In this document: piece after piece, positions 40,512 to 49,088 of the stretch
How the letters are laid out: every line of letters begins with the position of its first letter
How positions within the stretch are numbered: position 1 is the stretch's first letter
Assembly (NCBI RefSeq): GCF_035830635.1
Contig: NZ_JAYMFI010000003.1
Location: 310,001 to 374,000, forward strand
Direction of reading: 5' to 3'
From: Adlercreutzia shanghongiae
GTDB lineage: Bacteria > Actinomycetota > Coriobacteriia > Coriobacteriales > Eggerthellaceae
DNA: 64,000 nt
Made by a program: the position numbers and the translations under genes
Notes under the pieces: generated by a model
Seen by the model: the letters and a program-made list of their open reading frames with translations, nothing else
What the model was told of the DNA's origin: nothing
The model's database searches: none

Positions 40512-40887
40512 CAAAGAGCCTCAACCGTGGGAGGTCTGGCACGCGCGCTTCGACTTTTCCGAAGGTCGCGGATATAAGTTTCGCCCGGTCATCGTATTGG
40601 CGATGCGTCCCGATGGAACGCTTGTGGCGATGGTGACGAGCGCGACTAACAAGCTCTCTCTGGAGCATGATTATCTTATACAAGAATGGGAGGCAGCAGG
40701 CCTTGCTAAGCCCTCCATCGCTCGGCTCGACCGCATTGCTGAAATCCCCGCTGGTTATCTGGGCGATGCGGGGCGCATTGGTCGCCTTGCCGAGGACGAT
40801 ATCACTTCCATCAAGGCGATGCTTGCTGATATAACTAAAGAAGGGGCAGAATGCCCGCATCTGACGATCCGAGGGCAAGGGCGCTGA
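40504..40887 (+). CDS. PemK/MazF-like toxin
   Basis: The 127-residue product begins at the ATG at 40504, overlapping the antitoxin gene. The N-terminal PWEVWHARFDFSEGRGYKFRPVIVLA is the first two strands of the MazF/PemK (CcdB-like) barrel, with the conserved Arg-Pro-Val-Ile; the later ARLDRIAEIPAGYLGDAGRIGRL matches the second half. Family members cut RNA at short sequences. Its partner is a RelB-type, not a MazE-type, antitoxin. A terminator follows at 40941. Confidence 0.82.
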   Translation: MNDKEPQPWEVWHARFDFSEGRGYKFRPVIVLAMRPDGTLVAMVTSATNKLSLEHDYLIQEWEAAGLAKPSIARLDRIAEIPAGYLGDAGRIGRLAEDDITSIKAMLADITKEGAECPHLTIRGQGR

Positions 40888-40940
40888 ATCTTATCCTCGC
40901 CATCTTTTCCCGACATATGGTCGGTATTTGTCGAGGATAG

Positions 40941-40994
40941 TCCCTGGCCGAACGAGTGTGGTCTCGTTCGGCCAGGGAGTCTGTTGCGTTTTTT
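40941..40994. terminator. strong terminator after the toxin gene
   Basis: A perfect 16-bp stem (tccctggccgaacgag at 40941-40956 with 40963-40978) with a 6-base loop is followed after 8 bases by TTTTTT (about 40989-40994). It lies between converging transcripts. Confidence 0.78.
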
Positions 40995-41034
40995 GGGGGA
41001 GTGCCGAGAGGCCTCCTGATGAGGTGAAGATGTC

Positions 41035-41502
41035 TTACTCGCACGACGGCTCGCGGCCAAGCTCGCTGAGGGCTTGCAGGGTTCCCTCCACGTTCTCGGC
41101 GTGCCAGTTCTTGTAGCCGCCGGCGTACTGCGAGGCGTATATGCCGGACAGCCGTAGATCGCTCAGCCCCTTCTGCTGGGTGGTGAGACGCACGCCGCCG
41201 GTGCTCGTCTCGATGTCGATGACCACGTTAAGCAAGTCATCGGTCAGTTTCACGGATTCAATGTCCGCATACGGCACCACGAGCGAGACGTCCCGTTCCA
41301 ACGTTCCCCAAAAGGACCCGAACGGAAGCAGGATGAGCTCGTTCTCGCACATCTGAAGAACCGCCACATCCCATGTCTCGAAAAAGCGGACGATCTTATC
41401 GCTGAGATCTCCCGCCGCCCCCTTGACGATGATGCACCGGTCCTCCAGGGGCGTGAAGCCGGCATTCAGCACATATTCCCAAACCTTCTCTTCGCGGGCC
41501 AT
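41035..41502 (-). CDS. hypothetical protein, possibly PH-like fold
   Basis: I start at the ATG at 41502, with GAAAGGAA eleven bases upstream. The 155-residue product has no signal or membrane segment. Its alternating hydrophobic strands (RCIIVKGAAGDL, AVLQMCENELILLPFG, DVSLVVPYADIESVKLTDD, LNVVIDIETSTGGVRLTTQQKGL) look like a small beta-barrel of the bacterial pleckstrin-like type, but I do not recognise the family. It ends opposite the toxin terminator. The divergent XRE gene at 41724 may be a neighbour in function. Confidence 0.65.
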   Translation of the reverse strand: MAREEKVWEYVLNAGFTPLEDRCIIVKGAAGDLSDKIVRFFETWDVAVLQMCENELILLPFGSFWGTLERDVSLVVPYADIESVKLTDDLLNVVIDIETSTGGVRLTTQQKGLSDLRLSGIYASQYAGGYKNWHAENVEGTLQALSELGREPSCE

Positions 41503-41608
41503 AACTGCTTCGTTCCTTTCACTCGGATTTGCGTCGGCGGCTAGTATTCTGCCAATTCTCCTCAAGGCCCGCAAACGGTTCATCCTTACAAAATGCCTGT
41601 TCAGCGGC

Positions 41609-41652
41609 CTTGCAAAAGACTTTTGACAGCTGTGTCCGCATCGTTTTGCAAG
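41609..41652 (+). promoter_or_regulatory. promoter with flanking inverted repeat, XRE-membrane gene
   Basis: cttgcaaaa (41609-41617) and its inverse ttttgcaag (41644-41652) bracket a TTGACA -35 box (41623-41628). The right arm covers the -10 position. The paralogous gene at 57526 has a similar inverted repeat around a TTGACA box, which supports autoregulation. Confidence 0.6.
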
Positions 41653-41723
41653 CCTTGTGGGGTATCATTTCGGTGCGTACAAGCGGCGCGACGCGCCAAC
41701 GGGCAATCGAAAGGAAGGGATCG

Positions 41724-42335
41724 ATGGAACTGGCTCGGCAGTTGAAGGCCAAGCGGGAAGAGCGCGGGCTTTCCCAGGACGAGGTCTCGAAGGCGATATT
41801 CGTGTCGCGCCAGACCATTTCGAATTGGGAGAACGACAAGACCTACCCGGACGTGCAGAGCCTGCTGCTGCTCAGCCAGCTGTTCGGCGTCTCCATCGAC
41901 GAGCTCGTGAGAGGAGATGTGGTCGTCATGCAGCGCGCCATCGCGGAGGACTCGCGCAAGATGCGGTTGCTGTCAGTCGGGATGCTGGCCTTCTCGGGGC
42001 TGGCCTTCCTCTTCCTGCTCGGCTTCTCGCTTGCGTGGCAAGAGCCGTCGGGGTTCGCGCGCATGAGCAAGGGGAACATCGCGGGGGCGGCCGCGTTTAT
42101 CGTGCTCTACGCCATCGGGTTCGCCATGGCCGTCGCGGTGGACCGCCTGAAGAAGAAGCACGACATCGTTACCTATCGCGAGATCGATCGGTTCCTCAAG
42201 AGCGGGGTCGTTGGCGAGCCAGATGTGGAAGGCCTCGCCCGCAAGCACCCGGCGCTCGGCGTTGTAGTGAAGCTTTTCGGCGGTGCCGCGATCGGCCTGC
42301 TGCTCGCGGGGCTCCTGCTCGCGCTGGAGGGGTAG
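41724..42335 (+). CDS. membrane-anchored XRE regulator
   Basis: I start at the ATG at 41724, which follows AAAGGAAGGGA. The 203-residue product has an N-terminal Cro/C1 helix-turn-helix (LSQDEVSKAIFVSRQTISNWENDKTYPDVQSLLLLSQLF cut here to its core), then two membrane helices (about residues 85-105 and 120-140), a cytosolic KKKHDIVTYREIDRFL segment and a third membrane helix at the end. The same order occurs in the paralogue at 57526-58143, including the VTYREI motif. DNA binding from the membrane suggests sensing of a surface signal. The partner gene is not obvious. Confidence 0.85.
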   Translation: MELARQLKAKREERGLSQDEVSKAIFVSRQTISNWENDKTYPDVQSLLLLSQLFGVSIDELVRGDVVVMQRAIAEDSRKMRLLSVGMLAFSGLAFLFLLGFSLAWQEPSGFARMSKGNIAGAAAFIVLYAIGFAMAVAVDRLKKKHDIVTYREIDRFLKSGVVGEPDVEGLARKHPALGVVVKLFGGAAIGLLLAGLLLALEG

Positions 42336-42798
42336 TCGCGAGCGTTCGGGATGACCTTGCTGTCCGCAGTTACATTGCGCAGGCATGGGGTGGGAGGAAG
42401 CGGCTTCACTGCCCTTCCGCTGGCGCAAGTTCAACCTCATTGAGGGGAATGTGCTTGTAAAGCGTCCCCTCGTCGGCTTTCACATCGCAACTCGAGCAGA
42501 CGCCGAACCAAACTCCGCCACCTCTCGCGTCAACGACAAAAACACTGCCAAAGATCTGCGACCCTTCGAATTCGAATCGCACTCTATCGCCTACTGCCTG
42601 GGGGTGTTCCCGTAAGATCGTTTTTTGGATTGTATCCTACGAAAATGTTCACACGGGAATGAGATACGAAAAATCGAGCGCGATATATGAGCTGCAAAAG
42701 CAGTTTCGGATTCGCGGGCCGCAGGAATGCTCGTTTTAAATTGGTGCGCACATTTTCGGGCGCGCCGACGTTAAACGCTGTAGGAGGTGAGAAAGCGG
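42336..42798. other. 463-base region before the sigma-factor operon
   Basis: The left half carries a small reverse-strand coding-like frame (42406-42582, listed separately). The right half is AT-richer and should contain the sigma-operon promoter, but I cannot fix a -35/-10 pair. AGGAGGTG at 42782-42789 is the ribosome site of the sigma gene. Confidence 0.5.
42406..42582 (-). CDS. small conserved-looking protein, start uncertain
   Basis: The reverse strand encodes VRFEFEGSQIFGSVFVVDAR followed by GGGVWFGVCSSCDVKADEG and LYKHIPLNEVELAPAEGQ before a stop, with a balanced composition and a CSSC-type cysteine pair typical of a real small beta-rich protein. From the GTG at 42582 it has 58 residues. 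The frame stays open for about 18 more codons upstream (…LREHPQAVGDR) without any ATG, so either a rare start is used or the gene has lost its 5' end. I do not recognise the family. Confidence 0.45.
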   Translation of the reverse strand: MRFEFEGSQIFGSVFVVDARGGGVWFGVCSSCDVKADEGTLYKHIPLNEVELAPAEGQ

Positions 42799-43329
42799 TT
42801 GAAGCAGAGCAAGTCCATGGACGCGGATGAGTGCGGGCGTGCCCTTCTGTCGAATCCAGATCGGCTGGCGCGGTTCGCAGAGGAGCACTATGACGAGATT
42901 TTCCGCTATTGCGCCCGGCGCCTGCCCTCGGCGGAGGACGCTAAAGACGCCACGCAGGAGGTGTTTCTGCGCCTGGCGAAGTCCCGTGCTGCCTACGACT
43001 CCCGGGAAAAGCCGCTTGCCTACCTCTACACCTGCGCGAGGAACGTATGCATCGACATCATGAGGCGTGCGAGACCGGTCAGCACGCTGAGCGATGCCGA
43101 TGCAGAGCGCATTCCCGACCCTGCGCAGAACGGCATGCACGAGGACCTGCTCCTAGCGGACGCATTGTCGCGCCTGCCCGCGGACGAGCGCGAGGTGCTG
43201 GAGTTGCGCTACGGGCAAGACCTCAAAGTGGCGGATATCGCTGCGGTTGTGGGCAAATCGCGGTTCGCGCTTCGTCGTATCGAGCGTCGTGCCCTCGAAA
43301 AACTCAGGGAGATGATGGAAGATGATTGA
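42799..43329 (+). CDS. ECF-type RNA polymerase sigma factor
   Basis: AGGAGGTG at 42782-42789 overlaps the GTG at 42787, so I prefer the TTG at 42799; an ATG at 42817 is also possible. The roughly 176-residue product has sigma-70 region 2 (FAEEHYDEIFRYCARRLPSAEDAKDATQEVFLRL) and region 4 (LSRLPADEREVLELRYGQDLKVADIAAVVGKSRFALRRIE), with no region 3, as in extracytoplasmic-function factors. It is the first gene of a tight operon with a membrane protein and an ABC exporter, and should drive that operon or stress genes. Confidence 0.86.
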   Translation: MKQSKSMDADECGRALLSNPDRLARFAEEHYDEIFRYCARRLPSAEDAKDATQEVFLRLAKSRAAYDSREKPLAYLYTCARNVCIDIMRRARPVSTLSDADAERIPDPAQNGMHEDLLLADALSRLPADEREVLELRYGQDLKVADIAAVVGKSRFALRRIERRALEKLREMMEDD

Positions 43330-44113
43330 TAGGAACGTCGCGCTGAAGGAGAGCCTGCGAGCCCACTACAAGAGAACCGCCGCACCTGTTGACGAGGCGG
43401 AGAAGGCCCGCGTCGCGGCCATGGTTCGGGGCGAGGCCGCCCGGTGGTCGTCGGGTATGTCGGTGGACGGGGCTCTGTTCTGGCGTTTCGTCGTCGGGCA
43501 GCTCCGCTTCGTCAGCCCGGTTGCCTGGGCGATGCAGGTTGCGCTGCTCGCCGGGATGCTGGCGGTCACGGGCATCCTTCACGGGAGCTCGTCCAGCATG
43601 CTGGTCGTGATGGCCTCGGCGGTCCTTTCTGTGGCCTTCGCCGTGCCGTCCGTGTTCAAGAGCTTCGAGCACGATGTCGCGGAGTTGGAGGCGTCGTGCC
43701 GTCATGATTCCGCGCAGGTGCTCGCAAGCAGGCTCGTCCTTTTCGGGCTTGCCGACGTGCTTTGGATGTCGGCGGCGGTCTGGCTGGTTCCGACGCTGGC
43801 CGGGGAGGAGCCGTTCAGGATCTTTCTCTACGCCGCGACGCCGTTCTTCGCTTTCTGCGCCATCTGCTTCCACCTGTCGCGCATGATGCGCGGGCGCTGC
43901 GTTAAGGCCTGTGCTGTGGCGGCGGCCTGCGCCCTAGCGGCACTATGGGGGGCCGGTGCCATCGTGCCGCATTGGTACGCCGAGATGTCCATGGCAGTGT
44001 GGGTTTTGGCCCTGGCTGCGGCTCTTGCCCTGGCCGTCCACGAGGCGAGAAGGCTCGTCCTCCAGGTGGCGCAAGACGGCGCTTCCCCGCAGCCTGCTCC
44101 CGTGCGGCTGTGA
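43322..44113 (+). CDS. six-helix membrane protein, possible anti-sigma factor
   Basis: The start overlaps the sigma-factor stop by eight bases. The 263-residue product has an N-terminal cytosolic part of about 60 residues (KESLRAHYKRTAAPVDEAEKARV...) and about six membrane helices. There is no zinc-binding anti-sigma motif, but position directly behind an ECF factor and the cytosolic head make a membrane anti-sigma role likely. A simple membrane partner of the ABC exporter is the alternative. It ends 55 bases before the ATPase gene. Confidence 0.72.
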   Translation: MIDRNVALKESLRAHYKRTAAPVDEAEKARVAAMVRGEAARWSSGMSVDGALFWRFVVGQLRFVSPVAWAMQVALLAGMLAVTGILHGSSSSMLVVMASAVLSVAFAVPSVFKSFEHDVAELEASCRHDSAQVLASRLVLFGLADVLWMSAAVWLVPTLAGEEPFRIFLYAATPFFAFCAICFHLSRMMRGRCVKACAVAAACALAALWGAGAIVPHWYAEMSMAVWVLALAAALALAVHEARRLVLQVAQDGASPQPAPVRL

Positions 44114-44168
44114 GGTGCGCCGCGATTCAGCGGCGCTGTCGTTTTCGAAAGAAGGAAGGAATATATTC

Positions 44169-45074
44169 ATGGAACTCAAACTCGACCGGCTCACCAAGCA
44201 GTTCGGCGCCGCCATTGCGGTCGACCGGGTGAGCGCGGCCTTCTCTCCGGGAGTCTACGGGCTCCTGGGAGCCAATGGCGCGGGGAAGACCACGCTCATG
44301 CGCATGATATGCGACGTGCTGAAGCCCACCTCGGGAAGCGTAATCTGGAATGGAGGCCCCATCGAGCGACTCGGGGCGGACTACCGGGCGCTTCTCGGCT
44401 ATCTTCCCCAGGACTTCGGGTACTATCCGGATTTCACCGCCCTCGACTTCATGCTGTACCTTTCCGCCCTCAAGGGGATCGACGGGCGCATGGCGAAGCG
44501 GCGGTCGATGGATCTTCTCGACATGGTAGGGCTGGCGGACGTGTCCAAGCGCAAGATTCGCACCTACTCAGGCGGCATGAAGCAGCGCCTCGGCATTGCC
44601 CAGGCGGTCATCAACGACCCGAAGGTGCTCGTGCTGGACGAGCCCACTGCCGGCCTGGATCCCAAGGAGCGTGTGCGCTTTCGCAACATCATCTCCTCTT
44701 TCGCGCAGGATAAAATCGTTATTCTCTCCACGCATATCGTCTCCGATGTGGAGTACATCGCCGACGAGATTCTCATGATGCGCGCTGGATCCATCGTGAT
44801 GACGGGCACGGTTGCGCAAATTGTTGCCGATATTCGCGGAACCGTCTGGGAATGCGGCGTGACCCCGCAGGAGGCAAGCGCCATGGCCGCGTCCATGAAT
44901 GTGGGCAACCTGCATTACGACCGAGGCGGCATGGCGGTGGTACGGCTGGTGTCGGACACGCGCCCCCATCCTCAGGCCCGCCTCGTGGAGCCCACCCTGG
45001 AGGATGTGTACCTGCACCTGTTCAGCGAGCAATCCGGCGATGCCTCCGGCGAGAGGGGAGCGTACCATGGGTAG
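44169..45074 (+). CDS. ABC transporter ATP-binding protein
   Basis: I start at the ATG at 44169 behind AAGGAAGGAA. The 301-residue product has all ABC ATPase motifs: Walker A GANGAGKTT (residues 34-42), the signature YSGGMKQRL, Walker B VLVLDEPTAGLDP, and the switch His in ILSTHIVSD. The C-terminal 80 residues are the extra domain seen in exporter ATPases of the CcmA/NatA type. It overlaps the permease gene by eight bases and forms with it a two-gene exporter. Confidence 0.93.
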   Translation: MELKLDRLTKQFGAAIAVDRVSAAFSPGVYGLLGANGAGKTTLMRMICDVLKPTSGSVIWNGGPIERLGADYRALLGYLPQDFGYYPDFTALDFMLYLSALKGIDGRMAKRRSMDLLDMVGLADVSKRKIRTYSGGMKQRLGIAQAVINDPKVLVLDEPTAGLDPKERVRFRNIISSFAQDKIVILSTHIVSDVEYIADEILMMRAGSIVMTGTVAQIVADIRGTVWECGVTPQEASAMAASMNVGNLHYDRGGMAVVRLVSDTRPHPQARLVEPTLEDVYLHLFSEQSGDASGERGAYHG

Positions 45075-46323
45075 CCTGATTCGATTCGAGATAAAGAAGA
45101 TATGTTCCAGGCGGGTTGTGCGGGCGTCCCTCGTCTTCATTCTCGCCATGCTGTGCGTTGTCCTGGGGTTCAATATCGTCTCTCAGTACACGTTGAATCC
45201 CGACAGGGTGGGCGAGGAGTACGAGGGCGCGGCGGCCATCGCCCAGATAAGGGCGGATGCCGAGGCGCTTGCCGGGCCTATCACCGACGAGAGGGCGACC
45301 GAGGTCTTGCGCGCGTACAAGTCGTTTATAGACGATGAGGGCGAGATAAGGGACGAGTATCGGTACGACCGCGACATCCCGGGCGACAAAGCGGAAGAGT
45401 ATTGGAGGTTCCACGCGACCCACGGTGCGTACCTGTCCTTGCTGGTTCGCCCCTGGATGGTCGGCTACCAGATGCCCGCATCGGTTGCGGCCACCATCGA
45501 CGATTCCGCAACGGTCGATCTCTACGGGCGGATTCGCGCGAAGATCGCCTCCCAGCTGGGGGCTGCGGGCGGCGCGTTCACCTACACTGAGGCCGAGAAG
45601 AGCTTTTGGGAAGACAAGGAAGGCGGCGTCTCGGTGCCCGTGGAATACGGGTACGCGGGCGGGTGGATGGACTTTCTCGATCTGGTTCAATTCCTCGTGT
45701 TCGCGCTTCTTGCCGTGGTGATCGTGTGCGCCCCGGTGTTCAACGTCGAGTATCGGGAGAAAACCGACGCCGTGCTCCTCTCGACGAAGTTCGGGAAAAC
45801 GCGGCTCGGCTGCGCCAAGGTGCTGGCCGCCCTCATTGTCTCGAGTGCTCTCTACTGGCTTGCGGCGCTTCTTCTGCTCGTCGTGCCGCTGGCCTTCTTC
45901 GGCGCCGACGGCGCGGGGCTTCATCTGCAGATTATCAACCTGGCCTATACGTACAACCTGACCCTTCTGGGGGCGTCGCTCGCGTGCTGCCTCGTGGGGT
46001 ACCTTGCCATGCTCGGACTCTTAGGATTGACGCTTGCGCTCTCGTCGCGCGTACGCTCCTCCATGGGCATCCTGGCCGTCGGCGTGGCGATCGTCATAAT
46101 CCCGGCGTTCGTGCCGAACCTTTACAACAACGTTGCGAACCACGTGCTGTTCCTGTTTCCCTACAACGCCCTGAATCCGTACAACCTCTTCGATTTGGTG
46201 TCCTACGCCATCGGGCCGGCTGTCATCGAGCTTCCCGTCATGGCTTGCGTGCTGTATGCATTGCTGTTTGCCGCGGGGTCGCTGCTCGCCGCCCGGAGCT
46301 TCAGCAGGCACCAGGTGGCCTGA
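45067..46323 (+). CDS. ABC transporter permease (ABC-2-like)
   Basis: The 418-residue product starts inside the ATPase gene's end. It has one membrane helix at residues 17-38, a large extracytoplasmic loop of about 160 residues, then five helices from about residue 205 to the end, the arrangement of ABC-2/BcrB- or SpaE-like exporters. The loop contains FNIVSQYTLNPDRVGEEYEG, and the cytosolic turn after helix 2 has NVEYREKTDAVLLSTKFGKTRLG, typical of this group. The substrate may be a peptide, lipid or antibiotic. Confidence 0.86.
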   Translation: MGSLIRFEIKKICSRRVVRASLVFILAMLCVVLGFNIVSQYTLNPDRVGEEYEGAAAIAQIRADAEALAGPITDERATEVLRAYKSFIDDEGEIRDEYRYDRDIPGDKAEEYWRFHATHGAYLSLLVRPWMVGYQMPASVAATIDDSATVDLYGRIRAKIASQLGAAGGAFTYTEAEKSFWEDKEGGVSVPVEYGYAGGWMDFLDLVQFLVFALLAVVIVCAPVFNVEYREKTDAVLLSTKFGKTRLGCAKVLAALIVSSALYWLAALLLLVVPLAFFGADGAGLHLQIINLAYTYNLTLLGASLACCLVGYLAMLGLLGLTLALSSRVRSSMGILAVGVAIVIIPAFVPNLYNNVANHVLFLFPYNALNPYNLFDLVSYAIGPAVIELPVMACVLYALLFAAGSLLAARSFSRHQVA

Positions 46324-46340
46324 GTGCGATTCTTTCTTTT

Positions 46341-46379
46341 GGCGGCGGCAACAAGCCGAGCTGTTCGCTTGCTGCCGCC
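46341..46379 (+). terminator. hairpin after the ABC operon
   Basis: ggcggc-ggcaacaagc and gcttgctgccgcc (46341-46379) pair with one bulge just after the permease stop. It lies before the convergent carboxymuconolactone decarboxylase gene. No T-run follows on the forward strand. Confidence 0.5.
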
Positions 46380-46461
46380 GCGATGAACCTGTCCGTGCGC
46401 GGGCTTTGCGCGGGGAAGCTGGGTCGTGCGCGGGCACGTCGTCGGCGTGAGCGTCGGCGAT

Positions 46462-47220
46462 CTACAGCGGAATGGCCGAAAGCGCGTTGAGCGTTCGCGG
46501 GTAGCCGATGAAGGGCAGGTTGCTGGAGATGACGCGGATGAGCAGCTCCTTCGAATTGCCGACCGAGATGTTGGCCGCCGCATGGGCCTTCGCCTGGGCG
46601 TCGCAGCCGCCCTGGGCGACGATGAAGCAGAACGTGATCAGCTCGCGCTGCTTGAGGTCGAGGCCGCCGCGGGTGTACCAGTCGCCGAAGCAGTTGCCCA
46701 CGAGCCACTCGTTGATCCAGGGGTAGTCGGGATTCCCCTTGTCCCTGTAGCCGCGCATGCCCTCGCCGAAGATGTCGGCCTGCGCCTGCTCGCCCGCGGT
46801 CATGCGGCTTTCGCGCTCGGGTGCGGTGGTCGCCTGCTCGGGCAGGGGAAGCGACGCGCCCTCGGCCTCCAGGATCTCGTTGGTCGCCTTCAGGAACGGG
46901 AACACGCGCCCGATGCCCAGATAGGCCACGGCCTGGTAGACCACCTCCTTGGCCTGAACGGGCGTGACGCCGTTGCGAAGGGCCGCCGGCAAGATGGCAT
47001 GGTACTCGTCGATGCCCTGGCAGCCCAGAAGCGTGGCCAGCCATCCTAGATAACGGGTCGTATCGTCCAGTTCCACCTGCCTGACCACCTCGTCGAAGGC
47101 GAAGTTGTCGAAGCGCTCGATGAACTCGGGGTCGGTGCGCAAAAAGTCGCTCTCGTAGCCCGGGAACATCTTCTCGTGAAAGGCGCGGGCGGCTTCCGTT
47201 ATGCGAGCCTGGTACGCCAT
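46462..47220 (-). CDS. carboxymuconolactone decarboxylase-family protein, two domains
   Basis: The 252-residue product has two CMD/AhpD-like helical repeats. The first holds LLGCQGIDEYHAILPAALRNGVTPVQAKEVVYQAVAYLGIGR and the second ELITFCFIVAQGGCDAQAKAHAAANISVG with the Cys...His pair expected of the family. AhpD-type CxxC is absent. Similar two-domain proteins sit beside short-chain dehydrogenases in many gut bacteria. It starts 2 bases after the SDR gene's stop on the same strand and is in that operon. Confidence 0.86.
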   Translation of the reverse strand: MAYQARITEAARAFHEKMFPGYESDFLRTDPEFIERFDNFAFDEVVRQVELDDTTRYLGWLATLLGCQGIDEYHAILPAALRNGVTPVQAKEVVYQAVAYLGIGRVFPFLKATNEILEAEGASLPLPEQATTAPERESRMTAGEQAQADIFGEGMRGYRDKGNPDYPWINEWLVGNCFGDWYTRGGLDLKQRELITFCFIVAQGGCDAQAKAHAAANISVGNSKELLIRVISSNLPFIGYPRTLNALSAIPL

Positions 47221-47222
47221 GG

Positions 47223-48062
47223 TTATTCGCCCTCCGGGATGTCGGTGGAGGCGGCGAGCTCGGTCTGCGTCCGGTAGTCGTCCAGGCGCTCCTCGAGGCG
47301 TGCGATGGTGTCGCGCAGCGCCTGGCTGCCGTAGACCTGGCGCAGCGGCGCCGGTTCTGTGTCCACGGACTCGATCATGCGGGCCGCCATCTTCGCCGGG
47401 TCGCCGGCGGCCAGCCCCTTGGAGGGGTCGAGCATGTTCAGGAAGCCGTGCACGTGGTCGTACTCGGGCATGAGGTCGGCCACATGCGCGCTACCGTAGC
47501 GGAACTCGGTGCGCGCGCCGCCCGGCTCTACGATGGTGACGCCGATGCCGAATTTCGCCACCTCCTCGGCCACCGACTCGCAGAAGCCCTCGATGCCGAA
47601 CTTGCAGGCGTGGTACAGGCTGTTCGCGGCGAAGGCCACCTGGCCGCCGTAGCTGGACACCTGGATGATGCGGCCGCGGCCCTGCGCGCGCAGGTGCGGC
47701 AGCGCCGTGCGGATGACCTGGATGGACCCGGTGAGGTCGGTGGCGATGATCTTGTCGATGTCGGCGTCGGAGAGCTCCTCGGCCGCGCCGAACAGGCCGT
47801 AGCCCGCGTTGCTCACGACGACGTCGATGACGCCGTGGCGGTCGAAGGCCGCGTTGACGACCGAGTGCACGGCGGCCACGTCGGTCACATCCAGGATGAC
47901 GCAATCGAAGGTGTCGGGGTAGCGCTCGATGAGCTCGGCCACCTTGTCGGTGGAGCGCACGGTGCCGATGACCGTCTTGCCCGCTTTCAGCAGCTGGCGG
48001 GTCATCTCGTTTCCGAAACCGGAGCTGACGCCGGTGATGAGCCACGTGTTGGCGTTTTCCAT
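47223..48062 (-). CDS. short-chain dehydrogenase/reductase
   Basis: I start at the ATG at 48062, because the ribosome site GAAAGGAA overlaps the alternative ATG at 48077. The 279-residue product has the SDR signature: cofactor loop TGVSSGFG (residues ~11-18), NNAGYG-like SNAGYGLFG, a catalytic Ser in IIQVSSYGGQVA and YHACKFG with Tyr and Lys. It should use NAD(P)H to interconvert an alcohol and a ketone. It heads the SDR-CMD operon, which is divergent from a LysR regulator, and a promoter with an overlapping palindrome is visible upstream. Confidence 0.89.
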   Translation of the reverse strand: MENANTWLITGVSSGFGNEMTRQLLKAGKTVIGTVRSTDKVAELIERYPDTFDCVILDVTDVAAVHSVVNAAFDRHGVIDVVVSNAGYGLFGAAEELSDADIDKIIATDLTGSIQVIRTALPHLRAQGRGRIIQVSSYGGQVAFAANSLYHACKFGIEGFCESVAEEVAKFGIGVTIVEPGGARTEFRYGSAHVADLMPEYDHVHGFLNMLDPSKGLAAGDPAKMAARMIESVDTEPAPLRQVYGSQALRDTIARLEERLDDYRTQTELAASTDIPEGE

Positions 48063-48107
48063 GGCGTTTCCTTTCATTGAACTGTGATGTTTCCGGTGGA
48101 TACTCCT

Positions 48108-48169
48108 ATAATAGAAAGCGAATTGCTAATGAACAATTCCAATATCTTCTCTATTGCATTAGCAACGCT
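48108..48169 (-). promoter_or_regulatory. promoter of the SDR operon with LysR-type palindrome
   Basis: On the reverse strand TTGTTC (48136-48131) and TATTAT (48113-48108) are 17 bases apart. A palindrome, ttgctaatg/cattagcaa (48123-48131 and 48157-48165), extended by AGCG/CGCT across a 2-base bulge, overlaps the -35. This is the usual placing for a LysR activator site between divergent genes. Confidence 0.78.
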
Positions 48170-48192
48170 TATGTATTGCTGAAGGGGGCTCC

Positions 48193-49080
48193 ATGCTGTT
48201 GCGCCAGCTCGAATACTTCTGCGCGGTCTGCGAGCGCGGCAGCTTCACGCGCGCGGCGGAGGATCATTTCGTCTCGCAGTCGGCCATCTCCCAGCAGGTG
48301 AAATCGTTGGAATCGGAGCTTGGTGTTCGATTGCTCGAACGCAAGGGGCGCGGCTTTGTGATTACCCCCGCCGGGCAGGTCCTGTATCGGAAGGGCTCTG
48401 ACATCCTCTCGCAGCTCGACGATCTGCGCTTCGAGGTGGAGGGCGTTGCCAACGGCTATGCCACGAGCCTTACTGTGGGATACCTCAACCGCTACGACGG
48501 CTGGGAGGTGCAGGCGGCCGTGGCCGCGTTTGCCGCGCGCCATCCCGGTATCGAAATCAACGCTGTGGGCGGCAGTCACGACGAGCTCTATCGCATGGTG
48601 GTAAGCGGCGAGGCGGATCTCGTGTTCAACGATCGGCGCCGCGAGCTCTCGGGCGATTTCGTGAACCTGCACCTCATGACGGGCTTCGGATATGTGGAAA
48701 TATCTGAGATCGACCCCTTGTCCGAGCGCGATGCCGTCTCGGTAAGGGAGCTTAAGGGCAGATGCGCCATACTGATCGCCGCCCCTGAGATGGCGGAGGT
48801 GGAGCGCACCTACTATCGCGACCACCTCAATTTCGATTGCGAATTCCGTTTCGTCGGCTCGCGCGAGGAGGGCCGTATGCTGGTGGCGGGGAATCACGGG
48901 TTCATGCCGATTGAGATGCGCCAGAGCGAGGGGGCTTCGGGCGCCATCGTAAAGCGTATCCCGCTGGTAGACGCAACGGGCAAGCAAGCGTCCCAAAGTT
49001 ACTACGCATTCTGGCTGAAAAGCAGAACGAACCCGCTCGTAGAAGAGTTCGCAGAAATACTGAAGGGCCTGTTCGTCTAG
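48193..49080 (+). CDS. LysR-family transcriptional regulator
   Basis: The 295-residue product has the LysR helix-turn-helix (LEYFCAVCERGSFTRAAEDHFVSQSAISQQVKSLESELGV cut to its ends: residues 6-45) and a two-lobed periplasmic-binding-like effector domain from about residue 90. AGGGGGC precedes the ATG. It should control the divergent SDR-CMD operon through the palindrome at 48123-48165. The inducer is unknown. Confidence 0.89.
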   Translation: MLLRQLEYFCAVCERGSFTRAAEDHFVSQSAISQQVKSLESELGVRLLERKGRGFVITPAGQVLYRKGSDILSQLDDLRFEVEGVANGYATSLTVGYLNRYDGWEVQAAVAAFAARHPGIEINAVGGSHDELYRMVVSGEADLVFNDRRRELSGDFVNLHLMTGFGYVEISEIDPLSERDAVSVRELKGRCAILIAAPEMAEVERTYYRDHLNFDCEFRFVGSREEGRMLVAGNHGFMPIEMRQSEGASGAIVKRIPLVDATGKQASQSYYAFWLKSRTNPLVEEFAEILKGLFV

Positions 49081-49088
49081 CATGATGG

